Shown: positions 1-5,833 of the stretch, piece by piece
Layout: each line of letters begins with the position of its first letter
How positions within the stretch are numbered: the stretch's first letter is position 1
Source: an uncultured Bacilli bacterium
Lineage (GTDB): Bacteria; Bacillota_I; Bacilli_A; RFN20; CAG-288
DNA length: 14,072 nt
NCBI GenBank assembly: GCA_934700375.1
Contig: CAKUXT010000031.1
Span: 1-14,072, forward strand
Direction: 5' to 3'
Position numbers and translations under genes: made by a program
The notes under the pieces: generated by a model
The model's input: only the letters and a program-made list of their open reading frames with translations
Database searches by the model: none
What the model was told of the DNA's origin: nothing

Positions 1-516
1 GAATTCAGACAGGATCTCATCTCTAGAGAAAGGATCAAGACCGGAAGTGGGCTCATCGAGAATCAAAAGCTTTGCGTGATGTGACATTGCCAAGGTGAGA
101 AGGAATTTGGTCTTCATGCCATTGGATAATTCTTTGAACTTTTTCTGTTCGTCCAAAGAGAATTTTTGCATCAATGACTGATATTTGTCTTCATCGAAAT
201 TGACATAGAAAGGCTGGATTGCTTTTTTGATTGTGGCAAGATTGTGATTTGGATAAATATCCAAACCGCCAAGCATCAATGAGATATCCTGCTTGAGCTC
301 GACTTCGTTGTATTTCTCAAGCTTTTTTCCTAATAGGGAAATTTCTCCGGAATCAAAATGGATAAGCTTATAGATCGATTTGATCGTCGTTGTTTTTCCA
401 GCTCCGTTTTTTCCGATGAATCCCATGATATAGCCAGGCTCCAATGAAAAAGAAACGTCTTTAAGAGAAAAGGTAGGATAGGTCTTATTCAGATTTTTGA
501 TTGTAAGAATTGACAT
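1..516 (-). CDS. ABC transporter ATP-binding protein, YtrB-like (partial, C-terminus outside window)
   Basis: Nucleotide-binding subunit of an ABC transporter; it would hydrolyse ATP at the inner membrane face to drive a partner permease. I translated 172 residues from ATG at 516 to the window edge. Walker A GKNGAGKTT is at residues 35-43, a Q-loop glutamine near 76, a signature LSNGM at 130-134, and Walker B LLILDEP at 150-156 with the D-loop SGLDP following. The SxGMK-type signature and the FYVNFDEDKYQ segment before it resemble the YtrB/BcrA-like (ABC-2 type) group, which commonly sits with a GntR repressor and a membrane subunit; those would lie to the left, outside the window. A GGAGGTG ribosome binding site at 521-527 fixes the start. 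The family call is firm; the substrate cannot be told. About 50-120 C-terminal residues are missing through the window boundary, not through mutation. Confidence 0.9.
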   Translation of the reverse strand, partial: MSILTIKNLNKTYPTFSLKDVSFSLEPGYIMGFIGKNGAGKTTTIKSIYKLIHFDSGEISLLGKKLEKYNEVELKQDISLMLGGLDIYPNHNLATIKKAIQPFYVNFDEDKYQSLMQKFSLDEQKKFKELSNGMKTKFLLTLAMSHHAKLLILDEPTSGLDPFSRDEILSEF

Positions 517-537
517 GAAGCACCTCCGTACATATTC

Positions 538-565
538 AGTATACACAGCTGAATGATTCTGTCAA
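538..565 (-). promoter_or_regulatory. Promoter of the ABC transporter gene with an overlapping inverted repeat
   Basis: On the minus strand a perfect -35 TTGACA (560-565) and a -10 TATACT (538-543) are separated by 16 bases, with the predicted start about 10 bases before the ribosome binding site. The inverted repeat ATTCAG (534-539) / CTGAAT (549-554) covers the -10 and part of the spacer, a plausible operator. YtrB-type ABC operons are often controlled by GntR-family repressors, so this is a candidate site; no regulator gene is visible in the window. Confidence 0.7.
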
Positions 566-587
566 TTGTTTCTTTGAAAATACGTCA

Positions 588-654
588 GAAAGCATGTGTT
601 TCTGCTTTCGGGTTCCCTTTGGAACACAAAGTCGAAAAAAACCGATAGATTCGG
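588..654. other. Three small consecutive inverted repeats in the divergent intergenic region
   Basis: The 204-base gap between the ABC gene and rlmB holds no gene I can support. It contains GAAAGCA (588-594) / TGCTTTC (603-609), GTTCC (612-616) / GGAAC (621-625) and CCGA (642-645) / TCGG (651-654). The segment TGTGTTTC (595-602) could alternatively pair with GGAACACA (621-628) with one mismatch. There is no T-tract, so these are not obvious terminators, and they lie outside the rlmB promoter proposed at 665-693. Function unknown. Confidence 0.3.
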
Positions 655-664
655 CAAAATTCCT

Positions 665-693
665 TTGCTCTTTTCCTCAAAAAGTTTTATATT
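665..693 (+). promoter_or_regulatory. Probable rlmB promoter
   Basis: TTGCTC (665-670) and TATATT (688-693) are separated by 17 bases, giving a start near 700 and a leader of about 20 bases. The -35 is imperfect; TATAGT at 695-700 is an alternative -10 but has no good -35. Confidence 0.45.
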
Positions 694-720
694 CTATAGT
701 AGTGAATTGAGGTGCATCTA

Positions 721-1458
721 ATGGATGATAATATTGTCTTCGGAAAAATTCCTGTCAAGAATGCAATCACTGGCAACAGAAAGCCAGTGCGTGTCTTTTT
801 GAACACGAATCATCCCGATGCAGACATTCTTTCTCTAGCGAGAAAGAACTCACTTCCGGTCAAGATGATTTCCCAAGAAGAGCTTAATCGCCTTTCTGGA
901 AATAAAAATCATCAAGGCGTCATATGTTCAATGCCAGAGTTCCACTTTACCGAACTTGATAAATTGCTCTTTCTTGTCAAAGATAAAAAAGATTCAACAA
1001 TCATTATGCTCGATGGCATTGAAGATCCTGTCAATTTCGGATCAATCATCAGAACCTCTACAGGCTTTGATGTCGATGGCATCATCATCGGAAAGAACAG
1101 ACAGGTTCAAGTTACAGGTACGGTTTCCAAGGTTGCGACAGGCGGCGAAGAAATCATTCCGATTGTCCAGGTTACCAATCTTTCTCAGACTCTTGAAAAG
1201 CTGAAAAAGGAAGGCTACTGGGTTGTCGCTTCCGCCGGGGAAGGTAAAGACGTTTATGATGAGATTGATTATTCAGGTAAGATTTGCCTTGTTATCGGCA
1301 GTGAAGGGTTCGGCGTTTCAAAATTAGTCCGCGAGCACTCTGATTTTATCGCTTCTATTCCTCTATTAGGGAAAGTGAAGGCTTTAAATGCAAGTATCGC
1401 ATGTGCAGTCTTTGTTGCTCAGATTGATTCATATAGACGTAAGAAAAATAGAAAATAG
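721..1458 (+). CDS. rlmB: 23S rRNA 2'-O-ribose methyltransferase RlmB (TrmH/SpoU family)
   Basis: SAM-dependent SPOUT methyltransferase, predicted to methylate the 2'-O of the conserved guanosine in the 23S rRNA P-loop region (G2251, E. coli numbering). The N-terminal domain, about residues 1-85, is the small L30e-like RNA-binding domain, with NHQGVI at 63-68 typical of RlmB. The SPOUT domain shows all three SpoU motifs: motif 1 NFGSIIR (105-111), motif 2 IGSEGFGVS (192-200) and motif 3 IPLLGKVKALNASIA (213-227), forming the knotted cofactor site. Motif 3 reads ALNAS instead of the usual SLNVS. Length 245 aa is normal. I chose ATG 721: GAGGTG at 709-714 is its ribosome binding site at 6 bases spacing. 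A GTG at 712 in the same frame lies inside that site and is unlikely to initiate. The TAG stop is followed two codons later by an in-frame TAA. Confidence 0.9.
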   Translation: MDDNIVFGKIPVKNAITGNRKPVRVFLNTNHPDADILSLARKNSLPVKMISQEELNRLSGNKNHQGVICSMPEFHFTELDKLLFLVKDKKDSTIIMLDGIEDPVNFGSIIRTSTGFDVDGIIIGKNRQVQVTGTVSKVATGGEEIIPIVQVTNLSQTLEKLKKEGYWVVASAGEGKDVYDEIDYSGKICLVIGSEGFGVSKLVREHSDFIASIPLLGKVKALNASIACAVFVAQIDSYRRKKNRK

Positions 1459-1464
1459 ACGTAA
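1433..1464 (+). repeat. 10-bp direct repeat over the rlmB stop codon
   Basis: ATAGACGTAA occurs exactly twice, at 1433-1442 and 1455-1464, 22 bases apart, with TCATATA near each copy (1429-1435 and 1465-1471). The second copy contains the rlmB stop TAG. It could be a small local duplication that reshaped the C-terminus, or a protein site repeated about two helical turns apart; nothing in the sequence decides. Confidence 0.5.
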
Positions 1465-1490
1465 TCATATAAACTCAGTTTTTTTCATCT

Positions 1491-1567
1491 CCTCCTTTCA
1501 AACATATATCCATCGAGAATAATGCTTCTGGCATTATGTTTTTGATGGATAAATTTAACTAAGGAGG
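1491..1567 (+). promoter_or_regulatory. Candidate translation-control leader of the sigma-like gene (anti-SD / SD pairing across a hairpin)
   Basis: CCTCCTT at 1491-1497 is the exact reverse complement of AAGGAGG at 1561-1567, the ribosome binding site of the downstream gene. Between them lies a two-part hairpin: TATCCATC (1507-1514) pairs with GATGGATA (1544-1551), and inside it ATAATGC (1519-1525) pairs with GCATTAT (1531-1537) around the loop TTCTG. The inner hairpin is followed by TTTTT at 1539-1543, so it could also act as a weak intrinsic terminator for rlmB. In RNA the whole element could hide the ribosome binding site. That it works as a switch is inference; the pairings are read directly. 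Confidence 0.5.
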
Positions 1568-1576
1568 TTATCTAAA

Positions 1577-2275
1577 ATGGCAAAAAAATGTGCCAAAACT
1601 TTTCTGAAGAAAAATTCGGAAAAAATTGCGAAGCAGACTGAAGAGATGGAAGGTTGTGACGAGCAGTGCAGGGAAGAGTTTCCGCCGGTCAGTTATACTT
1701 ATGAAAAGTATTCGTTGTCTGAGCTTGCAGTGATTGCAAAGACAGACAGCGATGCAAGAGACGAGTATTTGAAACGAGTAGATTCTTCGATACGGAAGTA
1801 TACGCATTATTTATGCGATTCAAGACCGTATCTTGATGCCAGTTCTGTCTTTATTGTTTTGGAAAAAGCAGCAAACAAGGTAATTGATATCTATGATGGG
1901 TCTTATGGTTATCCGATTGAAAATCTTCTGAGAAAGAATCTTCAATCTTACTTTAACTGGTTTTTAAAGAATGAAGCCGTCAAATACCATCGCGAATTGG
2001 CAGCATTAGGAAAAAGAGTCTGTTTTTCTGAAATTTCTTTCTTTGACAGCATGACTGATGATAGAAATCCTGAGATACAGATCCTTGAAAAAGTCGACTT
2101 GGAAGAGTTCATGAAGACACTCGATAAACGCGATCAGGATATTCTGAATATGTATATCCATTCGTATACATATCGTCAAATAGCTGAAGTAGTGGGCATG
2201 ACTTCTTCTGCAATCTCTTATAGAATCAGTGTCATTTTAGAGAAATTCAAAAAGATGAGAAACAAAAACGATTGA
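1577..2275 (+). CDS. Divergent sigma-70-family-like regulator (SigH-like position)
   Basis: The C-terminus, about residues 177-226, reads as a sigma region 4 / LuxR-type helix-turn-helix: KRDQDILNMYIHSYTYRQIAEVVGMTSSAISYRI. The middle, about residues 46-140, has the spacing of a degraded sigma region 2 (SIRKYTHYL, then DASSVFIVLEKA, IDIYDGSYGYPIENLLRK and KNEAVKYHRE), without a clear match to the usual core-binding motif. Residues 1-40 are an extra lysine-rich extension with cysteines at 5, 27 and 31 (CDEQC). The start is secured by AAGGAGGT at 1561-1568, 8 bases ahead of ATG. It follows rlmB by 118 bases; in Bacillus subtilis rlmB is followed by yacP/rae1 and then sigH, which supports a SigH-derived origin. 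A 31-base gap separates it from the GT2 gene. It may bind DNA and recruit RNA polymerase, or be only a transcription factor. Domain assignment is moderately sure, target genes unknown. Confidence 0.7.
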   Translation: MAKKCAKTFLKKNSEKIAKQTEEMEGCDEQCREEFPPVSYTYEKYSLSELAVIAKTDSDARDEYLKRVDSSIRKYTHYLCDSRPYLDASSVFIVLEKAANKVIDIYDGSYGYPIENLLRKNLQSYFNWFLKNEAVKYHRELAALGKRVCFSEISFFDSMTDDRNPEIQILEKVDLEEFMKTLDKRDQDILNMYIHSYTYRQIAEVVGMTSSAISYRISVILEKFKKMRNKND

Positions 2276-2306
2276 TTTTTCTCTGATTTGAGATAATCTA
2301 TAGGGG

Positions 2307-3179
2307 ATGAATACAACCGCTATTACAGTTATTGTCCCTGTCTATCATGGTGCCGTTTTCTTGAAAGAATGCCTTTCTTCTTTAAGAAAGCAGGATTTTT
2401 CTTTGCCTTATCAAGTCGTTCTCATGGACTGTTCTGCAGAAAAAGACTGCGCTGATTTAGCGAGAGAATATGAACGTATAGACAATCGCTTTTTCTATTA
2501 TCGAAGAGAAGAAAATCTCGGCCCAGGGTATTCAAGAAGCCTTGGCATGTTTCACGCTGCCGGTGAATATGTCACATTTGTCGATGGTGACGATATTGTA
2601 GAAGAGAATTATCTTTCCTGTCTTTATAAGACGGCCAAAAAAACAGATGCCGATGTTGTGACAGGCGGATATTACCTCTTTTCCAAAAAACGAAGAATCA
2701 ACGGCTATTCGCGCGTCCATAAAACTCTTAGCGGCCAAAAAGTCCTGAAGAAGATATATAGAAGTGCATTTATGAAGTATCGAACCTTCTGCTGGGGGAG
2801 ATTGATCAAGAAAGCACTGCTTTTTGATAATGGAATTTTTTTCGACAAAGATCTTCAGCAGTTCGAAGACTGGTACTTCATGAATGCAGTCTTTTACCAT
2901 GCGAAAAAAACGGTTTTCATCAAAAAGCCATTATACGGCTATCGTCAAAGTCAGACCTCAATCATGAATGATTATCATAAGCGGTTCGAATATCATAAAA
3001 CGGCTATTGAGAAATCAAAAGAGTATATTCTTAAACGAGATGACAAGCTTGCAGAAAAGCTGTTTGACAGACTTCGTTTTCCGATTCGCTGTCAGTTGAA
3101 ATTCGATTTGAAAAACTGTAGCCGCAAACAGAAGAAAGAAGAGCTGAGAAAAGCGAAGACGCTGTTCTTCAAGAGGTGA
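2307..3179 (+). CDS. Family 2 glycosyltransferase (GT-A fold)
   Basis: Predicted to transfer a sugar from a nucleotide-sugar donor to an envelope polysaccharide, glycolipid or teichoic-acid-type acceptor at the cytoplasmic membrane face. The start of the fold ITVIVPVY is at residues 6-13, the metal/nucleotide-binding region FVDGDD at 91-96 (D93, D95, D96) and the catalytic-type acidic pair ED at 187-188 in FEDWYF. The C-terminal 80 residues are lysine/arginine-rich, and no transmembrane segment is obvious. Length 290 aa fits short GT2 enzymes. ATG 2307 is the only sensible start because the conserved first strand begins six codons in, yet the only purine run, AGGGG (2302-2306), touches the ATG, which is too close for normal ribosome binding. 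The gene is 3 bases ahead of nnrD and likely cotranscribed with it. Acceptor and sugar unknown. Confidence 0.85.
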   Translation: MNTTAITVIVPVYHGAVFLKECLSSLRKQDFSLPYQVVLMDCSAEKDCADLAREYERIDNRFFYYRREENLGPGYSRSLGMFHAAGEYVTFVDGDDIVEENYLSCLYKTAKKTDADVVTGGYYLFSKKRRINGYSRVHKTLSGQKVLKKIYRSAFMKYRTFCWGRLIKKALLFDNGIFFDKDLQQFEDWYFMNAVFYHAKKTVFIKKPLYGYRQSQTSIMNDYHKRFEYHKTAIEKSKEYILKRDDKLAEKLFDRLRFPIRCQLKFDLKNCSRKQKKEELRKAKTLFFKR

Positions 3180-3182
3180 GAT

Positions 3183-4076
3183 ATGAATGATAGATTGTTT
3201 CTGGAGATGCTAGATAAGCTTTATTTCCATCGCGATGACAACGCGATAAAATCGGATAACGGACGATCTCTTCTGATCGGCTCATCCAAGAATTTTCCTA
3301 ATGCGACACTGATCGCTGCGGAAGCTGCAATTCTTTCAGGAAATGGATATAATGCAGTCTCTGTTCCTGATGAAATTTATCCGCTTGTGTTCTCTAGGCT
3401 CTCTCCCCTTTGCATTTATGAAGGAATATCGAATGAAAATGATGAATTTGAATCTGATATTGATTTTTCGTTCCTTTCAAAATATGATTCCGTACTATTC
3501 GGAAACGGAGTAGCGGTCGCAGAAAAAAACTATCAGTTTATGAATCGACTGATATCTGAAACAGATAAGAATCTACTTCTTGATGCCAGTGCTTTACGAC
3601 TTCTTTCTCAATATGGAGCAGATGCATTGACGAAAAAGAAAAAGGAAACAAAAATCCTGTTGACACCTCATCTTGGTGAGGCGAATTCTCTTTTGAATGC
3701 CGGGCTCCATTTCCGCAATCCAAAAGACTATCTAGAAAAGGCGCTAGCCTTCTGTGAAAAATATCAGGTCTATATGCTTTTGAAAAGCGTCTCTTCTATA
3801 CTTGTCACACCGGAGAAGAAATACTTTATCTCTAGTTATCCATCGACTCCTAGCTTAGGGAAAGCGGGATCAGGAGATGGATTATCCGGATATATCAGTG
3901 GACTTCTTTCGTTTGCCGAAAAGTGTTTTTCCTATTCGGATATCATCAGCTTCGGAGATCAGATGATTCATCTTTCGATGAAAGAACTGGAAAAGAAAAG
4001 CTCTCCCGCTCTTCATTCTATCTTATCGTTGAAAGACGGAATGAAGTTATATTTGGAGAGCATTAAGAAGCAGTAA
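3183..4076 (+). CDS. nnrD: ADP/ATP-dependent (S)-NAD(P)H-hydrate dehydratase (YjeF C-terminal / NnrD)
   Basis: Cytosolic metabolite-repair enzyme of the ribokinase-like fold that dehydrates damaged NADHX/NADPHX back to NAD(P)H at the expense of ADP (bacteria) or ATP. LLIGSSKNFPNATLIAAEAAI (from residue 30) matches the N-terminal glycine-rich strand and helix of the family; LTPHLGEA (160-167) is the TPHxGE substrate region; GKAGSGDGLSG (226-236) is the nucleotide/anion-hole motif with D232 as likely catalytic base. The 297 aa length is that of the stand-alone dehydratase: the NnrE epimerase domain often fused N-terminally is absent and is not encoded nearby. GAGGTG at 3173-3178 overlaps the TGA stop of the GT2 gene (3177-3179), indicating translational coupling. 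The remainder of the sequence is quite divergent, but the two signature motifs make the family clear. Confidence 0.85.
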   Translation: MNDRLFLEMLDKLYFHRDDNAIKSDNGRSLLIGSSKNFPNATLIAAEAAILSGNGYNAVSVPDEIYPLVFSRLSPLCIYEGISNENDEFESDIDFSFLSKYDSVLFGNGVAVAEKNYQFMNRLISETDKNLLLDASALRLLSQYGADALTKKKKETKILLTPHLGEANSLLNAGLHFRNPKDYLEKALAFCEKYQVYMLLKSVSSILVTPEKKYFISSYPSTPSLGKAGSGDGLSGYISGLLSFAEKCFSYSDIISFGDQMIHLSMKELEKKSSPALHSILSLKDGMKLYLESIKKQ

Positions 4077-4090
4077 GCTTGCTTTGTTTA
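4066..4090. terminator. Weak candidate bidirectional terminator between nnrD and the M3 peptidase gene
   Basis: AAGCA (4068-4072) / TGCTT (4080-4084) form a 5-base stem with a 7-base loop across the 11-base gap between the convergent stops at 4076 and 4088, followed by TTTGTTT on the plus strand. The stem is short, so this is tentative. Confidence 0.3.
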
Positions 4091-4660
4091 CTTATCGATT
4101 TTGCTCAGATCGAACTTGGAGAGATACTTCATGGCGTTTTCGCTGACGTCTTTCAATGTATCTCCGTCCATCGGATTTTCAATGCCTGCTTTTTTCAGAA
4201 GACTTCTGAAAGGAAGTGTTCCGCCAAGGCGATCGAAAGCGAGATATTTGTCGAAAGCTTTCTTGTGATTCTTTTCGGATTCGGCGAAGAATTCAAGAGC
4301 GACCACCTGAGCAATGGTGTAGTCAAGATAATAGAGAGGATTCTCGAAGATGTGATGCTGTTTTTCAAAGAATCCGCCGGATTCAAGGAAAGCATTGTCA
4401 TCATATTGACGATGCGGCAGATAGGTTCTTTCCAATTCGCGGAAATAAGCTTTTCTTTCCTTATGAGTGAGTTCGGGATTTTCATAGACATAGGCCTGGA
4501 AGGCATCGACGATGCAGCCATAAGGAATGAAGGTGATCGCATCGCATAAATGCTGATAAAGATATTTTTCGGTGTCTTCTTTGAAGAAATATTTCATCCA
4601 AGGATAGGTGAGATATTCCATGGACATCGAATGCATTTCACAGCATTCCATGCCAGGCAT
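4088..4660 (-). CDS. M3 family oligoendopeptidase, C-terminal fragment (after in-frame amber codon)
   Basis: Same frame as the upstream peptidase fragment and separated from it only by TAG and one AGA codon. The first residues, MPGMECCEMHSMSMEYL, contain the conserved EMHSMSME segment of M3 oligoendopeptidases, in which the glutamate of CCEMHS is the third zinc ligand. Downstream FIPYGCIVDAFQAYVYENP, YLPHRQYDDNAFLESGGFF and YYLDYTIAQVVALEFF are family-typical helices of the C-terminal half, so the fragment is well preserved and not decayed. The ATG at 4660 has no convincing ribosome binding site (GAAGG lies over 20 bases upstream). Alone it lacks HExxH and could not be an active peptidase. 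It would need readthrough of the amber, or association with the N-terminal fragment, to contribute. Annotators will probably call the pair a pseudogene. Confidence 0.8.
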   Translation of the reverse strand: MPGMECCEMHSMSMEYLTYPWMKYFFKEDTEKYLYQHLCDAITFIPYGCIVDAFQAYVYENPELTHKERKAYFRELERTYLPHRQYDDNAFLESGGFFEKQHHIFENPLYYLDYTIAQVVALEFFAESEKNHKKAFDKYLAFDRLGGTLPFRSLLKKAGIENPMDGDTLKDVSENAMKYLSKFDLSKIDK

Positions 4661-4663
4661 TCT

Positions 4664-4666
4664 CTA
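4664..4666 (-). other. In-frame amber codon splitting the M3 peptidase gene
   Basis: Counting this codon as residue 385, the glutamate of CCEMHS becomes residue 394, exactly 25 after H369. In M3 thimet oligopeptidase and neurolysin the same ligand spacing is 25 (H477 to E502; H478 to E503). One sense codon has therefore become TAG with no insertion or deletion. In related enzymes as I recall them this position is often Tyr, so TAT/TAC to TAG is a likely single change. Confidence 0.85.
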
Positions 4667-5818
4667 AGCGGGAACATCTGTGCCTTCAGCTCCGAAGAAG
4701 CCCTGAAGAGAATGGCCGAACTCATGCGTGAGAACATCGACATCTCCACTTGTTCCATTGAAATTGGAGAAGATGAAAGAGGTCTTGAGACTGGGGAGAT
4801 AATCCATATATCCGCCACCTGCTTTTCCAGGCTTTGCAAGGATGTCCATGCAGTGATGATCCACCATGAAATCGAAATACTTGCTGGCGACAGGGGAAAG
4901 TTCATGATACATCTTTCTTGCGGCAGAGATCAGTTCGTCCGGTGTTCCTTTCGGAGTCGGATTTCCGCTCTTGTAGAAGATGCTGTAATCATAGAAATGA
5001 ATGTCTTCATAGCCGATTCTTTCCTTCTGCTTTCTGAAGATCTCTTCGGAAAGGGGAACGATGTTCTCAAGAATCTTTTTGCGATAGACAGCTGCATCTT
5101 CCGGTGTCCAGTCCAGTCTTCCCATTCTGTCATAGCCTAAATACAGGAAGTTCTTGTATCCGAGCTTATGAGCAATCTTGGTTCTGACTTTGACCATCTT
5201 GTCATAGATGTCGCCGATTTTGTCATCGTTTTCACTGTAGAATCCCCAGACGGCCTGACTGGCTTCTTTTCTTGTTTCACGATCTAAGGAAGTCGTGAAT
5301 TTTCCCATCTGGCTGAGACTGTATTTTTCACCTCTGAATTCGATGAGTGCACTGGAGACCAAGTTGATATAGTCTCTTGTGAGTCTGTTCTCTTCGACAA
5401 GGTCGGGAACGATTTCTTTGGAGAAAGTCTTGTTGGAAAGCTCGACTTCATCAAAATAGAGCTGACCGAAAGCTTCGACCAATTCTTTTCTGAAGGGGGA
5501 GTCAAAGAAATCTTTATCAAATTTAGTGGAGTGTTCGGAGATTTCAGGAGAGATATTGTCGATGAGTTCGGAAAGTTCTTTGTAATAGCTGTCCTGTGTA
5601 TTGATTGTGTAATGGATGTAAATGAGGGAGAAGATCGTTCTGATGTTATCGGAGAGAGTGAAGTACTCTTTGACGATGCTGACGGCTTCTTTTCCGTCTT
5701 TGGCAGAGAGCAGTCTCTTGTCGAGTTCATCAAGAGCGTTGATGATTTCCTCTTTGTCTGGTCTTTCGACTTTGATTTCTTCAAGATTCTTGAAGTTAGA
5801 ATCGAATTGCTGAATCAT
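4664..5818 (-). CDS. M3 family oligoendopeptidase (PepF-like), N-terminal fragment ending at an in-frame TAG
   Basis: Zinc metallo-oligopeptidase of family M3, a cytosolic enzyme that cleaves short peptides. Residues 1-384 contain the helical N-terminal region and the active-site motif HEFGH (365-369) in DVDVLTHEFGHSLQGFF. Translation stops at TAG (4664-4666), 15 residues after the second zinc-binding histidine and before the third ligand, so this product alone is not expected to bind zinc normally. Together with the in-frame continuation to 4088 the gene would encode 576 codons, close to the usual 550-600 aa. The start ATG 5818 is preceded by AAAGGA. It is the second gene of an operon, 15 bases after the M32 carboxypeptidase gene. 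No other lesion is visible. It is either a young pseudogene, a strain- or read-level point error, or suppressed. Confidence 0.85.
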   Translation of the reverse strand: MIQQFDSNFKNLEEIKVERPDKEEIINALDELDKRLLSAKDGKEAVSIVKEYFTLSDNIRTIFSLIYIHYTINTQDSYYKELSELIDNISPEISEHSTKFDKDFFDSPFRKELVEAFGQLYFDEVELSNKTFSKEIVPDLVEENRLTRDYINLVSSALIEFRGEKYSLSQMGKFTTSLDRETRKEASQAVWGFYSENDDKIGDIYDKMVKVRTKIAHKLGYKNFLYLGYDRMGRLDWTPEDAAVYRKKILENIVPLSEEIFRKQKERIGYEDIHFYDYSIFYKSGNPTPKGTPDELISAARKMYHELSPVASKYFDFMVDHHCMDILAKPGKAGGGYMDYLPSLKTSFIFSNFNGTSGDVDVLTHEFGHSLQGFFGAEGTDVPA

Positions 5819-5833
5819 GTTGTTGTCCTTTCT

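Noticed and set aside
712..720. GTG at 712 as rlmB start
   Set aside because: It lies inside the GAGGTG ribosome binding site that serves ATG 721 at proper spacing.
1577..3179. Mycoplasma-type code with TGA as tryptophan
   Set aside because: The sigma-like and GT2 genes end at TGA followed directly by the next gene's signals, and no in-frame TGA interrupts a conserved protein.
4664..4666. Pyrrolysine or general TAG reassignment
   Set aside because: rlmB and the GT4 gene end at TAG where homologous proteins should end, and no pyl genes or suppressor tRNA are visible. Local suppression is not excluded, but general reassignment is unlikely.
4079..5140. Two plus-strand open frames (4079-4549 and 4550-5140) opposite the M3 peptidase fragments
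   Set aside because: They are antisense shadows: no ribosome binding sites, no recognisable domains, and the minus strand encodes a conserved peptidase with intact motifs. The break between them near the amber position is coincidental.
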